Source: HGM04593 sp045660825
GTDB taxonomy: Bacteria; Bacteroidota; Bacteroidia; Bacteroidales; Bacteroidaceae
Assembly: GCA_045660825.1 (NCBI GenBank)
Contig: JAZREN010000032.1
Location: 1 to 49,800, forward strand
Direction: 5' to 3'
Length of the DNA: 49,800 nt
Below the pieces are notes generated by a model. The model searched no databases. It was not told the origin of the DNA and saw only the letters and a list, made by a program, of their open reading frames with translations. The translations under genes were made by a program, and so were the position numbers. Below, in pieces: positions 41,233-49,306 of the stretch (positions are counted from its first letter, which is position 1; every line of letters starts with the position of its first letter).

Positions 41233-42474
41233 ATGACAATGAAAAAAACTTTATTCCTTTCTTTCCTTGCATTGCTTGCTTTGTTCACATCGTGCAACGA
41301 TGACACGAATGAATTCAATAATGACGAGACTCAGACTACATTGCCGGAAGATTACACCCGTGCCGATTTTCCCGAGGATGACGGTTCTTCCGAGGTGCCC
41401 GGCCAACCTCATGAAAAGGTGGCAAGATTGTTGATGAATGTAAATGCAGTAGAGGCAACCGACACGCTTGGCCGTGCAAACATCACCCCCCAGCAGTATG
41501 CCGAAATAAAGGCTTTTGCCGATGAACTTGTGAAAGGAACAACAACACAGTACGATGCATTCATCAAGTGCTATGAATGGGTGAGCCAGAATGTGAAGTA
41601 TGAAATGAGTGACAATGATCCATACGCTGTTTTCATAAACCGCAAGGGTGTGTGTCAGGGTTATGCAAACCTCTTGTTCATTATGCTCCACAGTCAGGGT
41701 ATTCCAGCTTGTGTGGCAAACGGATTTCACAGTTCAATTGGCGGACACGCCTGGAACTATGCCTGCCCCGACGGCAAGTGGTATGTTGCCGACCCCACAA
41801 ACCCTTGGGATGGTGGTCCATGGGGTTACAGGGCTTTGGGTTCCTATGCTCACCTTATTGTAATGTCGCTTGATATCGTGATGTTCAAGGAGCAGGGTTG
41901 CTGGTTCGACTTCAATGGCGGTAACTTCAATATCTGCAAGGTTGTCGATGGTGAGTCATCGTTCACCGTTCCTTTCAGCGCAGCCGGTTATCAGGTAGCA
42001 TCGTTCAACCCAACAGTGCCCCTTCCTTCATCAATCAAGGAGATATACATAGGCAAGAACATCAAGTCGCTTGGCGAGAGCCCTGTAGGTCTTTCGGTGC
42101 ATGCACCCAATTTGGAGGCGGTACACATTGACCCTGCCAATACGACATTTGCAAGCTATATGGGTGCCGTTTATCGCAGAAACGGCAGTGACCTCGACCT
42201 ACTTTACATCCCTGCTGCAATGAAGTGTCTGGAGCTTATGCCAATGGAGACAATATACAAGAATACAGTATATTTCCACGATGGTATAGAGGTGCTCATT
42301 GTTGCTCCCGGAACAAAGAAGATTGAGGCTTGGGGCATTGAGCGCTGTCCTAACCTGAAGATTGCATACGTGCCCGAGGATGTGGTGATTGCAAATAATG
42401 CCTTTGCCGATGTTCACCCCGATTTCCAGATAATCCGCGGCGACTTCACAAATATCCCCGAGGTAAGGGAATAA
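41233..42474 (+). CDS. Lipoprotein with transglutaminase-like and leucine-rich-repeat-like domains
   Basis: The 413-residue protein has a lipoprotein signal peptide (MKKTLFLSFLALLALFTSC, lipobox LFTSC). Residues about 65-215 form a transglutaminase-like core with the triad Cys in KGVCQGYANLLF, His in IGGHAWNYA and Asp in WYVADPTNPWD. The second half has BspA-type leucine-rich repeat features (SSIKEIYIGKNIKSLGE, APNLEAVHID, IEVLIVAPGTKKIEAWG). Anchored to a membrane, such proteins may cut or crosslink peptides or act as adhesins. The start ATG at 41233 or 41239 (MKK) is possible; the second fits the signal peptide better. Confidence 0.85.
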   Translation: MTMKKTLFLSFLALLALFTSCNDDTNEFNNDETQTTLPEDYTRADFPEDDGSSEVPGQPHEKVARLLMNVNAVEATDTLGRANITPQQYAEIKAFADELVKGTTTQYDAFIKCYEWVSQNVKYEMSDNDPYAVFINRKGVCQGYANLLFIMLHSQGIPACVANGFHSSIGGHAWNYACPDGKWYVADPTNPWDGGPWGYRALGSYAHLIVMSLDIVMFKEQGCWFDFNGGNFNICKVVDGESSFTVPFSAAGYQVASFNPTVPLPSSIKEIYIGKNIKSLGESPVGLSVHAPNLEAVHIDPANTTFASYMGAVYRRNGSDLDLLYIPAAMKCLELMPMETIYKNTVYFHDGIEVLIVAPGTKKIEAWGIERCPNLKIAYVPEDVVIANNAFADVHPDFQIIRGDFTNIPEVRE

Positions 42475-42498
42475 TATAATGTACAATCAATAGATATT

Positions 42499-42738
42499 AT
42501 GAAAAAGATTTTTGCATCGCCTTTGGTGGCTTTTTCTTTGTTTGCCATTGTGGCATGTGAGTCGAACCCTGCAATCAAGGCTGCAAAGGATTTCTTGGAT
42601 GAGTCTACCGTTGACAATCTGATGAAGATTCAGGACATGGAAGAGCAGATGACAGCTGAGGAGGTTGACGAATACAAGTCCTGGGCAAATAAGCATAAGG
42701 ACGAAATTATGGAGGCTATCAAGAGTATCGATTTCTGA
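42499..42738 (+). CDS. Small lipoprotein, function unknown
   Basis: The 79-residue product has a lipoprotein signal peptide (MKKIFASPLVAFSLFAIVAC, lipobox IVAC). The mature part is about 60 residues, helical and acidic (LDESTVDNLMKIQDMEEQMT). It lies 24 bases behind the transglutaminase-like gene, so the two are probably co-transcribed, and a strong terminator follows. Confidence 0.75.
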   Translation: MKKIFASPLVAFSLFAIVACESNPAIKAAKDFLDESTVDNLMKIQDMEEQMTAEEVDEYKSWANKHKDEIMEAIKSIDF

Positions 42739-42753
42739 TAGTTGTTGAAGAAT

Positions 42754-42795
42754 ATACACAGGGAGCGCTCAAATTTTGAGCGCTCCCTGTGTATA
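42754..42795 (+). terminator. Intrinsic terminator of the lipoprotein operon
   Basis: ATACACAGGGAGCGCTCAAA and TTTGAGCGCTCCCTGTGTAT form a near-perfect 19-base stem. A strong T-run is missing, so it could also be a repeat-like hairpin. Confidence 0.75.
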
Positions 42796-42797
42796 TA

Positions 42798-43130
42798 ATG
42801 CTACGCGTGACTAATCACTATGTATGTTATCGAATCTTTTCTTTTGTTGTATTTGATAACATACATTTATCGTGACCCACGCGGCATGAGTTGCACCCAT
42901 GCTTCGCGTGACTAATCACTATGTATGTTATCGAATTTTTTTGTTGTATTTGATAACATACATTTATCGTGACCCACGCGGCATGAGTTACACCCATGCT
43001 TCGCGTGACTAATCACTATGTATGTTATCGATTTTTTTTGTTGTATTTGATAACATGCATTTATCGTGACCCACGCGGCATGAGTTGCACCCATGCTTCG
43101 CGTGACTAATCACTATGTATGTTATCGAAT
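42798..43130. repeat. Tandem array of about 97-base hairpin units
   Basis: Units start at 42798, 42899, 42996 and 43093 (periods 101, 97 and 97); the last is partial (about 37 bases). Each begins ATGCTTCGCGTGACTAATCA and contains ATGTATGTTATC pairing with GATAACATACAT, plus CGCGTG and CACGCG sites, so every unit can fold into a long hairpin. Units differ at only a few bases and in the length of a T-run. The period is not a multiple of three, so it is not coding. It is not a CRISPR array because the in-between parts are also repeated. Confidence 0.9.
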
Positions 43131-43165
43131 TTGGAATCTGAGTTTATAAACTCTGATTCCAAATT
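43128..43165 (-). terminator. Palindrome overlapping the end of aroE
   Basis: AATTTGGAATC and GATTCCAAATT with GAGTTTATAAACTC inside make a nearly perfect palindrome that includes the last six aroE codons and the stop. On the minus strand it may serve as a terminator; no T-run follows except the T-run of the tandem array. Confidence 0.5.
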
Positions 43166-43896
43166 TCCCAAGAGGCGAGTGCCTGCAGGTACCACATCTC
43201 GTAGCCGCTTTTGGTTACAGCGCCTTGTGCAGCTCCTTTCTGCAGAAAGAGGGTGTTCTCGGGGTTATAGACAATGTCGTACAGCAAGTGCTCTTTGCCG
43301 ATGTGGGCGTATGGGATATCGGGACATTGGTCAACGCCGTGTCCCACCATGCCGAGCGGTGTGCAGTTCACAATGACGGTGTGGCTATGCATTATCTCGG
43401 CGGTGATTCCCTCGTAGGCAATTGCCTCTGCGCTTGCCTTGCGCGACACCTGTTGCACCTTGATGCCCAACTGCTGCAGTGCATAAACAATGGCCTTTGA
43501 TGCGCCGCCGGTACCAAGTACCAATGCCTTCTTGTGGCCGGCACAGAGCAACGGCTCAATGGAACGTGAGAAGCCTATGACGTCGCTGTTGTAGCCCCAA
43601 AGCTGTGCCTTGCCTTCGCTGTCGCGTGTCACCTTCACTACATTCACGGCGTTGATGGCCTTGGCCTCGTCGCTGATGCCGGCAAGGTGTTGCATTACGT
43701 TGAGCTTGTGCGGGATGGTGACATTGAAGCCGCAGAGTTCGGGGTGTTCCTCAATTATGCGTGGCAGCTCATCGGTGCTCTCAATCTCAAAAGGTATGTA
43801 GCGTGCGTCAATGCCTTCCTCACCGAACTTCTTGTTGAAGAATGCCGGTGACGCCGACTGTGCAAGCGGGTAGCCTATTATTCCGTATAGTTTCAT
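43144..43896 (-). CDS. aroE: Shikimate dehydrogenase
   Basis: The 250-residue enzyme reduces 3-dehydroshikimate with NADPH in aromatic amino acid synthesis. Family motifs are YGIIGYPLAQSASPAFFN (substrate-binding serines), GFNVTIPHKLNVMQHL (catalytic Lys), AINAVNVV, WGYNSDVIGF, the nucleotide-binding LGTGGASKAIVYAL, and GYEMWYLQA near the end. The start ATG overlaps the menG stop by four bases, so the two genes are translationally coupled. A longer frame upstream of 43896 belongs to another frame of menG. Confidence 0.95.
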   Translation of the reverse strand: MKLYGIIGYPLAQSASPAFFNKKFGEEGIDARYIPFEIESTDELPRIIEEHPELCGFNVTIPHKLNVMQHLAGISDEAKAINAVNVVKVTRDSEGKAQLWGYNSDVIGFSRSIEPLLCAGHKKALVLGTGGASKAIVYALQQLGIKVQQVSRKASAEAIAYEGITAEIMHSHTVIVNCTPLGMVGHGVDQCPDIPYAHIGKEHLLYDIVYNPENTLFLQKGAAQGAVTKSGYEMWYLQALASWEIWNQSL

Positions 43897-44627
43897 TTTG
43901 TAGCAAGATAGAATGTACATACTCCGCCGGTGAAGCGACGGAATTCGACTTTGCTGAAACCTGCATTTTTCAATGCTTTCTTCAGTACCTCGCCCTGCGG
44001 GAATGCGGCAATGGAGTCGGGCAGGTACTTGTATGCCTTGGCATCCTTTGAGAACAGCTTGCCCAGCAGTGGCATGATGCAACGTGCATATATGGGGAAC
44101 AACTGTTTCATTGGGAACTTTACAGGAGTTGACAGTTCAAGGATTGCAAGATGACCGCCTTTGCGCAACACGCGCTGCATCTCACCGAAGGCCTTGTCGA
44201 GTTCCTGGAAATTTCTTATGCCGAAGGATGATGTCACGGCATCGAAACTCTCGTCGGGGTAGGTGAGGGCTGTGCAGTCCTCCTTCTCAAAGATAATGTT
44301 TGTGACACCGTGCTTCCTGCACTTTTCGCGTGCGACCTGCATCATACCCTCCGAGATGTCGCAACCGATGATGCTCTCGGGTTTCAGTATCTTGTCAATG
44401 AGCAGTGCCAGGTCGCCTGTGCCTGTGGCAATGTCAAGCACTCTGCGTGGGGCAAAGGGCTTTAAAGCGGATATGGCGCGTTTGCGCCATATCCTGTCTA
44501 TATTCATTGATGCAACATAATTGAACTTGTCGTACTCGGGCGCAATGTTGTCGAACATCTCTTCAATCTGTTCGGCTTTCTCGCCCTCGTTGCGATAGGG
44601 TTTCAATTCCTCGTGCTTGTAGCTCAT
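43893..44627 (-). CDS. menG: Demethylmenaquinone methyltransferase
   Basis: The 244-residue SAM enzyme makes the last step of menaquinone synthesis. It shows the MenG/UbiE pattern: MFDNIAPEYDKFNYVASMNI, then VLDIATGTGDLALLIDKIL (SAM loop), IIGCDISEGMMQVAREKC, SFGIRNFQELDKAFGEMQRV and VCTFYLATK at the end. Bacteroidales use menaquinone, so the menaquinone substrate is expected. It is followed by aroE with overlapping stop and start, and it lies 7 bases after purC on the same strand, so purC-menG-aroE form an operon. Confidence 0.93.
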   Translation of the reverse strand: MSYKHEELKPYRNEGEKAEQIEEMFDNIAPEYDKFNYVASMNIDRIWRKRAISALKPFAPRRVLDIATGTGDLALLIDKILKPESIIGCDISEGMMQVAREKCRKHGVTNIIFEKEDCTALTYPDESFDAVTSSFGIRNFQELDKAFGEMQRVLRKGGHLAILELSTPVKFPMKQLFPIYARCIMPLLGKLFSKDAKAYKYLPDSIAAFPQGEVLKKALKNAGFSKVEFRRFTGGVCTFYLATK

Positions 44628-44633
44628 CTTCTT

Positions 44634-45578
44634 TTATCCAAGATAGTTCTTTACGTTCTGCTCGATGCGTGTGTGGATATCCTCGCACTCCTCCTTGACG
44701 AATTTCTCGCCGGTGATGTTCTCGTAGAGCTCGATGTAGCGGTTGCTGATGCTCTCTACAATCTCGTCGGTCATCTCGGGAACCTGCTGGCCTTCTTTGC
44801 CCTGGAAACCGTTCTCCATGAGCCACTCGCGCACGAACTCCTTTGAAAGCTGCTTCTGTGGTTCACCCTTCTCGAACTTCTCCTCGTAGCCCTCAGAGTA
44901 GAAATAGCGGCTGCTGTCGGGGGTGTGGATCTCGTCCATAAGGTAGATTGTGCCGTTGTGCTTACCGAACTCGTACTTCGTGTCAACGAGGATAAGGCCA
45001 CGCTCGGCTGCAATCTCTGTACCGCGCTGGAAGAGTGCGAGTGTGTACTTCTCGAGCAATGCGTACTCCTCGGGAGTTGCAAGACCCTGAGCAAGAATCT
45101 CCTCCTTTGAAATGTCGGCATCGTGCTCACCAATCTCGGCCTTGGTGGTAGGGGTGATGATTGGCTGTGGGAACTTCTGGTTCTCCTTCATGCCCTCGGG
45201 GAGCTGAACGCCGCAAATCTCGCGCACGCCGCTCTTGTAGGCACGCCATGCCGAACCACAGAGGTAGCCGCGTACAATCATCTCAACAGGGAAACCCTCG
45301 CACATTACACCAACGGTAACCATTGGGTCGGGAGTAGCGAGCTTCCAGTTTGGAACGATGTCGGCTGTGGCATCGAGGAACTTCGCTGCAATCTGGTTCA
45401 ACATCTGGCCCTTGAAAGGGATGCCTTTGGGGAGTACAACGTCGAACGCAGAGATGCGGTCGGTAGCCACCATAACCAACTTGTCGTCGCCAACGGTGTA
45501 AACGTCGCGTACCTTACCGTGATAAACGTTTTTCTGGTTCTCGAAATTGAATTCAGTGTTTGTTAATGCTTTTGCCAT
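44634..45578 (-). CDS. purC: SAICAR synthase (purine synthesis)
   Basis: The 314-residue enzyme joins aspartate to CAIR with ATP. Motifs include YHGKVRDVYTVGDDKLVMVA, TDRISAFDVVLPKGIPFKGQ, FPVEMIVRGYLCGSAWRAYK, and VDTKYEFGK with later YLMDEIHTPDSSRYF. At 314 residues it is of the longer type found in Bacteroidetes and eukaryotes. It is the first gene of the purC-menG-aroE operon. Confidence 0.96.
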   Translation of the reverse strand: MAKALTNTEFNFENQKNVYHGKVRDVYTVGDDKLVMVATDRISAFDVVLPKGIPFKGQMLNQIAAKFLDATADIVPNWKLATPDPMVTVGVMCEGFPVEMIVRGYLCGSAWRAYKSGVREICGVQLPEGMKENQKFPQPIITPTTKAEIGEHDADISKEEILAQGLATPEEYALLEKYTLALFQRGTEIAAERGLILVDTKYEFGKHNGTIYLMDEIHTPDSSRYFYSEGYEEKFEKGEPQKQLSKEFVREWLMENGFQGKEGQQVPEMTDEIVESISNRYIELYENITGEKFVKEECEDIHTRIEQNVKNYLG

Positions 45579-45620
45579 TGTATTTTGTTTTTAAGTTATT
45601 GTCAATTTAATTTGGTTGTA

Positions 45621-45682
45621 TGTCATCCTGAACGGATGTGAAGGATCTTTTTATGAGATACTTCGGCTACGTTCAGTATGAT
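45621..45682. repeat. Inverted GTCAT-type repeat pair between phoH and purC
   Basis: GTCATCCTGAACGGATGTGA followed by AGGATC faces GAGATACTTCGGCTACGTTC followed by AGTATGAT. It fills most of the 115-base gap. Confidence 0.6.
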
Positions 45683-45693
45683 AATTTACTTTG

Positions 45694-46659
45694 TCAATTG
45701 TTCTTGTTGTTCTTCTCTGAGACCTGTTTCTCGTGTCTCTCATATGCCTCGACAATGCGTGTCACGAGTTTGTGGCGCACGATGTCCTTTTTGGTGAGTG
45801 TCACGAAACCTATTCCCGGCACGCCGTTGAGTACTCTTTGTGCGTGCATCAGTCCCGATGTGTTGCTCTGTGGAAGGTCAATCTGTGTGAGGTCGCCGGT
45901 TATAATCATCTTTGTGTTGTTGCCCATGCGGGTGAGGAACATCTTTATCTGCTGCGGGGTGGTGTTCTGCGCCTCGTCAAGTATCACCACGGCATCGTTG
46001 AGTGTGCGGCCGCGCATGAATGCGAGAGGGGCAATCTGTATGACGTTGCTGTCCATGTGTTCCTTGAGTTTTGCAAGCGGTATCATGTCCTCGAGTGCAT
46101 CGTACAACGGTTGCAGATAAGGGTCAATCTTGTCTCGCATGTCACCCGGCAGAAATCCCAGTTTCTCGCCTGCTTCGACAGCGGGGCGGCTGAGTATTAT
46201 TTTCCTTATCTCGCGGTTCTTCAAAGCTTTCACAGCAAGTGCAATTGCCATGTATGTCTTTCCTGTTCCGGCAGGACCAACAGCGAACACCATGTCGTTC
46301 TTCTTGTACTCCTCGACAAGACGGCACTGGTTCTCGGTGCGTGGGTATATTGGACGGCCGTTGATGTTGTAGACAATGACGTTGCTGTCGCTGCCCTTGT
46401 CGCCGCGCTTTCCGTTGACGGCATCGATAATAGCCTCCTCGTTAAGGCTGTTGTATTTGTTGCAGTACTCCTTGAGTAGGTCTATTGTCCTGCCAAAGCG
46501 CTCCAGTTCATCGTCGTCGCCCAATGCCTTGATGATGTTGTCGCGTGCAACAATGCGGAGCTTGGGATGCAGTTTCTTGAGCATCTGCAGGTGTATGTTC
46601 CCTGCTCCGTAGAAACCGACGGGGTCAATGCCGTCGAGTATGAAATGGCGTTCTATCAT
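45694..46659 (-). CDS. phoH: PhoH family ATPase
   Basis: The 321-residue protein has the PhoH domain: Walker A in VGPAGTGKTYMAIALAVKAL, the PAVEAGEKLGFLPGDM motif, Walker B in DAVVILDEAQNTTPQQIKMF and TGDLTQIDLPQ. PhoH-like proteins are ATPases linked to RNA metabolism. The N-terminal 100 residues carry the KH-like part typical of the PhoH/YbeZ group. It lies upstream of purC and is preceded by its own promoter. Confidence 0.92.
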   Translation of the reverse strand: MIERHFILDGIDPVGFYGAGNIHLQMLKKLHPKLRIVARDNIIKALGDDDELERFGRTIDLLKEYCNKYNSLNEEAIIDAVNGKRGDKGSDSNVIVYNINGRPIYPRTENQCRLVEEYKKNDMVFAVGPAGTGKTYMAIALAVKALKNREIRKIILSRPAVEAGEKLGFLPGDMRDKIDPYLQPLYDALEDMIPLAKLKEHMDSNVIQIAPLAFMRGRTLNDAVVILDEAQNTTPQQIKMFLTRMGNNTKMIITGDLTQIDLPQSNTSGLMHAQRVLNGVPGIGFVTLTKKDIVRHKLVTRIVEAYERHEKQVSEKNNKNN

Positions 46660-46687
46660 CTATTGTTTTCAAAGTCTATAAATTATT

Positions 46688-46720
46688 TGCGAAGATAACC
46701 ATTTATCTTCGCATGGCAAA
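46688..46720 (-). promoter_or_regulatory. Promoter of phoH with overlapping palindrome
   Basis: On the minus strand TTTG (46720-46717) and TATCTTCG (46697-46690) are 19 bases apart, close to the Bacteroidetes consensus. TGCGAAGATA and TATCTTCGCA (46688-46713) form a perfect inverted repeat that covers the -7 box. It might be an operator, or double as a terminator for the hydrogenase gene just upstream. Confidence 0.5.
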
Positions 46721-46723
46721 ATT

Positions 46724-48145
46724 TTATTTCTTCTTTACTTCGGCTTCCAGACGGCGTGCAGCCTCTCCGGGCTGGCTGCAGGTGCAGGGGCCTGTGATGC
46801 AACCGCCAGGGCACGACATAACTTCTACCAGTTTGCCGGGGCATTTGCCTGTCTTTGCATAGCCTTTGAGCATTGCAATGTTCTTCTTGTTGAGGTCGGC
46901 AATAACCACGCCCTCCAGGTTCTCATCGCCAATGTGGTTCTTCACGGCGGTGAACACACCTGTTGTCTTTGCAAAATTATGTGCGTCGCGGCATGCACTC
47001 TCGGCTGGGGTGTAGGGCATTGTACTTTCAATGTCAATTCCCAGGCCTTGCAGTATGGCATCAATCTCGCGGAATGTGAGCACGTAGTCTACATTCTTGT
47101 CGGCTGCGCCCTCGGCTTTCTTCGAAGCACATGGGGAAATGAATACTGTAATGCATTCCTGCCCGAACTTTTCTTTGGCGTATATTGCGGTATAGTGCAT
47201 TGGCGAGCCAGTGGACGATACGTATTTTACAATTTCGGGGATATGTTTCTTTGCAAGGTTTACGTATGCGGGGCAGCAACTTGTAGTCATGAATGGCTGA
47301 CCTTCCTCCATTTTCTCTTTCAGTTCCTCGGCTTCGCGGCGAATTGTCTCCTCGGCGCCGTATGCAACCTCTACAATGTCATGGAATCCCATTGTCTTGA
47401 GCGAACCGTATACTTGCTCGATGGGTTTGCCGAATTGTGCAAGCACCGATGGAGCAACCATTGCTATCACCTTTTTGCCGGCGCGCATCTCCTTGAGCAC
47501 GTCGAACACCTCGCATCTGTCAAATATTGCACCGAAGGGGCAGGCGTTGAGGCACTTGCCGCAGTAGATGCACTTGTCCTGGTCAATGTGTTCCACACCA
47601 TATTCGTCCTTTGAAATGGCCTTCACAGGACAAGCCTCCTCGCATGGAACAGGCATGTAGATGATGGCGTGGTAGGGGCACACCTGGTGGCACTTGCCGC
47701 AGCTGATGCACTTGTCGTGGTCAATGTGTGCCTTGCCATCCTTGTCATATGTTATGGCATCCTTTGGACAGTTTGTATAACAGGGGCGTGCAACGCAGCC
47801 GCGGCACAGGTTCGATATCTCGTAATTTGTCTTTACGCACGATGAGCAGGCTTCGTCCATCACGTGAAGGAACTTTCTCTTCTCGTTGTGGTTGTTGCCG
47901 GTGAGCATCAAGCGCGCATAACTGCTCAATGGGGTCATCTCGTCGGTCTCGTCCTGCATTGTGAAACCCATCATGGCCATGGTCTTGTATTTTACCACGG
48001 CACGCTCCTTGTGTATGCAGCATCGCCCTTTGGGCTTTTGGTTACGTGGGTACATCTCATATGGCATACGGTCAATCTTCTGCAGAAGTTCGTTGTTCTT
48101 CCACATTGCCACAAGTTTCGATAAAAGACGATAACGGACGAACAT
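46724..48145 (-). CDS. [FeFe] hydrogenase, monomeric, with ferredoxin-like domains
   Basis: The 473-residue enzyme has several iron-sulfur motifs in its first half (CSSCVKTNYEISNLCRGC, CYTNCPKDAI, CISCGKCHQVCPYH, CEEACPVKAI, CIYCGKCLNACPFG) and the three H-cluster motifs in its second half: TTSCCPAYVN (L1), ISPCASKKAEG (L2) and EVMSCPGGCITGPCT (L3). The four H-cluster cysteines are all present. The third motif lacks the GGGQP ending of the best-studied hydrogenases, which fits the group B enzymes reported from anaerobes. It reversibly makes or uses H2 in the cytoplasm. It is divergent from hydE, 106 bases away. Confidence 0.9.
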   Translation of the reverse strand: MFVRYRLLSKLVAMWKNNELLQKIDRMPYEMYPRNQKPKGRCCIHKERAVVKYKTMAMMGFTMQDETDEMTPLSSYARLMLTGNNHNEKRKFLHVMDEACSSCVKTNYEISNLCRGCVARPCYTNCPKDAITYDKDGKAHIDHDKCISCGKCHQVCPYHAIIYMPVPCEEACPVKAISKDEYGVEHIDQDKCIYCGKCLNACPFGAIFDRCEVFDVLKEMRAGKKVIAMVAPSVLAQFGKPIEQVYGSLKTMGFHDIVEVAYGAEETIRREAEELKEKMEEGQPFMTTSCCPAYVNLAKKHIPEIVKYVSSTGSPMHYTAIYAKEKFGQECITVFISPCASKKAEGAADKNVDYVLTFREIDAILQGLGIDIESTMPYTPAESACRDAHNFAKTTGVFTAVKNHIGDENLEGVVIADLNKKNIAMLKGYAKTGKCPGKLVEVMSCPGGCITGPCTCSQPGEAARRLEAEVKKK

Positions 48146-48251
48146 ATGTAATTATGGTTAGTTTTACGGTTATTAAATTTTGCAGTAAAAATAACTAAAA
48201 AACTACTATTTCAACTATTTTTGCACTAATGTTTTTTGTTTGGACATTAAA

Positions 48252-49304
48252 ATGAAGGGAAACGGATTTGATAATCTCCTTGAACAGCTTGAGTCGGGCG
48301 CGGCAATGTCGGCCGACATGTGGCACGTACTGCTTGCCGAGCCCGATGCCGGTAGGTGGGAATACATGGCACAACGTGCCCGTGAGGTGGCGCAGACGAA
48401 TTCCGGGAAAGGCGTGTATGTCCGTGCTCTCATTGAAATAAGCTCCTATTGCCGCAACAACTGCAATTATTGCGGGCTCCGTTGCAGTAACGCACAGGCG
48501 CAGCGGTACAGGCTTACAAAAGATGATGTGCTTGTGTGCTGTCGCGAGGCTGCTGCTCTTGGTTTCAATACCTTTGTCCTGCAGGGTGGCGAGGACCCAT
48601 TGCAGGGTGATGAGTGGCTTGCCGATGTGGTGGCGGCCATACGTGCGGAGTTCCCATTAAAGGCTATAACCCTTTCGGTGGGTGAACGTACGATGGCGGG
48701 CTATTCGTTGTTGCGGAATGCCGGTGCCGACAGGTACTTGTTGCGGCATGAAACTGCTAACGCCGGGCACTATTCTATGTTGCACCCCGCAAACATGAGC
48801 CTTGCCAATCGCTTGCTTTGCCTTGAGAACTTGAAAACGATCGGTTATCAGGTGGGTAGCGGAATGATGATTGGTTCACCGGGGCAGACTCTGGAGCATC
48901 TTGTCGAGGATTTTATGTTCCTTGATAGGCTGCAGCCGCAGATGATTGGCATAGGGCCTTTCGTTCCCGCAGCGGGAACGCCGTTCTCCGGTGAGGCTGC
49001 CGGTAGTGTGGAACGTACATTGCAGCTCATCTCCATTCTGCGACTGCGTTTCCCAAAGGCGTTAATCCCGGCTACTACGGCGTTGGCGACCTTGTGCGAT
49101 GATGGTACCAAACTCGCTATGCTTGCCGGTGCAAATGTTGTAATGCCCAATGTGACACCCTTGGCTTGCCGCAGCAAGTATGCAATTTATGATAATAAGA
49201 AAAGTAACGGTACAGAGTCTGCCGAGCAGCTCGAACTGCTTTCTAAAAGATTAGAAGAAATCGGCTATTTTATAGACTTTGCCCGTGGCGATTATCCTCA
49301 ATAA
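48252..49304 (+). CDS. hydE: [FeFe] hydrogenase maturase HydE
   Basis: The 350-residue radical SAM protein has the cluster motif CRNNCNYCGLRC (CxxxCxxC) at about residues 71-82, followed by FVLQGGEDPLQGDEWLADVV and the HETANAGHYSMLHP segment typical of HydE. It helps build the dithiolate bridge of the H-cluster. The ATG at 48252 was chosen over a TTG at 48240. It ends two bases before hydG starts, so the two are co-translated. Confidence 0.93.
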   Translation: MKGNGFDNLLEQLESGAAMSADMWHVLLAEPDAGRWEYMAQRAREVAQTNSGKGVYVRALIEISSYCRNNCNYCGLRCSNAQAQRYRLTKDDVLVCCREAAALGFNTFVLQGGEDPLQGDEWLADVVAAIRAEFPLKAITLSVGERTMAGYSLLRNAGADRYLLRHETANAGHYSMLHPANMSLANRLLCLENLKTIGYQVGSGMMIGSPGQTLEHLVEDFMFLDRLQPQMIGIGPFVPAAGTPFSGEAAGSVERTLQLISILRLRFPKALIPATTALATLCDDGTKLAMLAGANVVMPNVTPLACRSKYAIYDNKKSNGTESAEQLELLSKRLEEIGYFIDFARGDYPQ

Positions 49305-49306
49305 TT

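Larger units (their letters stand above)
42739..43143. other. Gene-free stretch between the small lipoprotein and aroE
   Basis: About 405 bases hold only the terminator hairpin and the tandem array. Open frames across the array change frame from unit to unit and are not real genes. Confidence 0.75.

Noticed and set aside
42912..43094. Small minus-strand protein gene across the tandem repeats
   Set aside because: The period of 97 bases is not a multiple of three, so the frame reads different text in each unit, and there is no start context or homology.
42798..43130. Possible CRISPR array
   Set aside because: The whole unit, including what would be the spacer, repeats almost unchanged, the period is about 97 bases, and no cas genes are nearby.
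43897..44082. Extended aroE frame on the minus strand
   Set aside because: It overlaps menG in another frame; the true aroE start at 43896 overlaps the menG stop by four bases.
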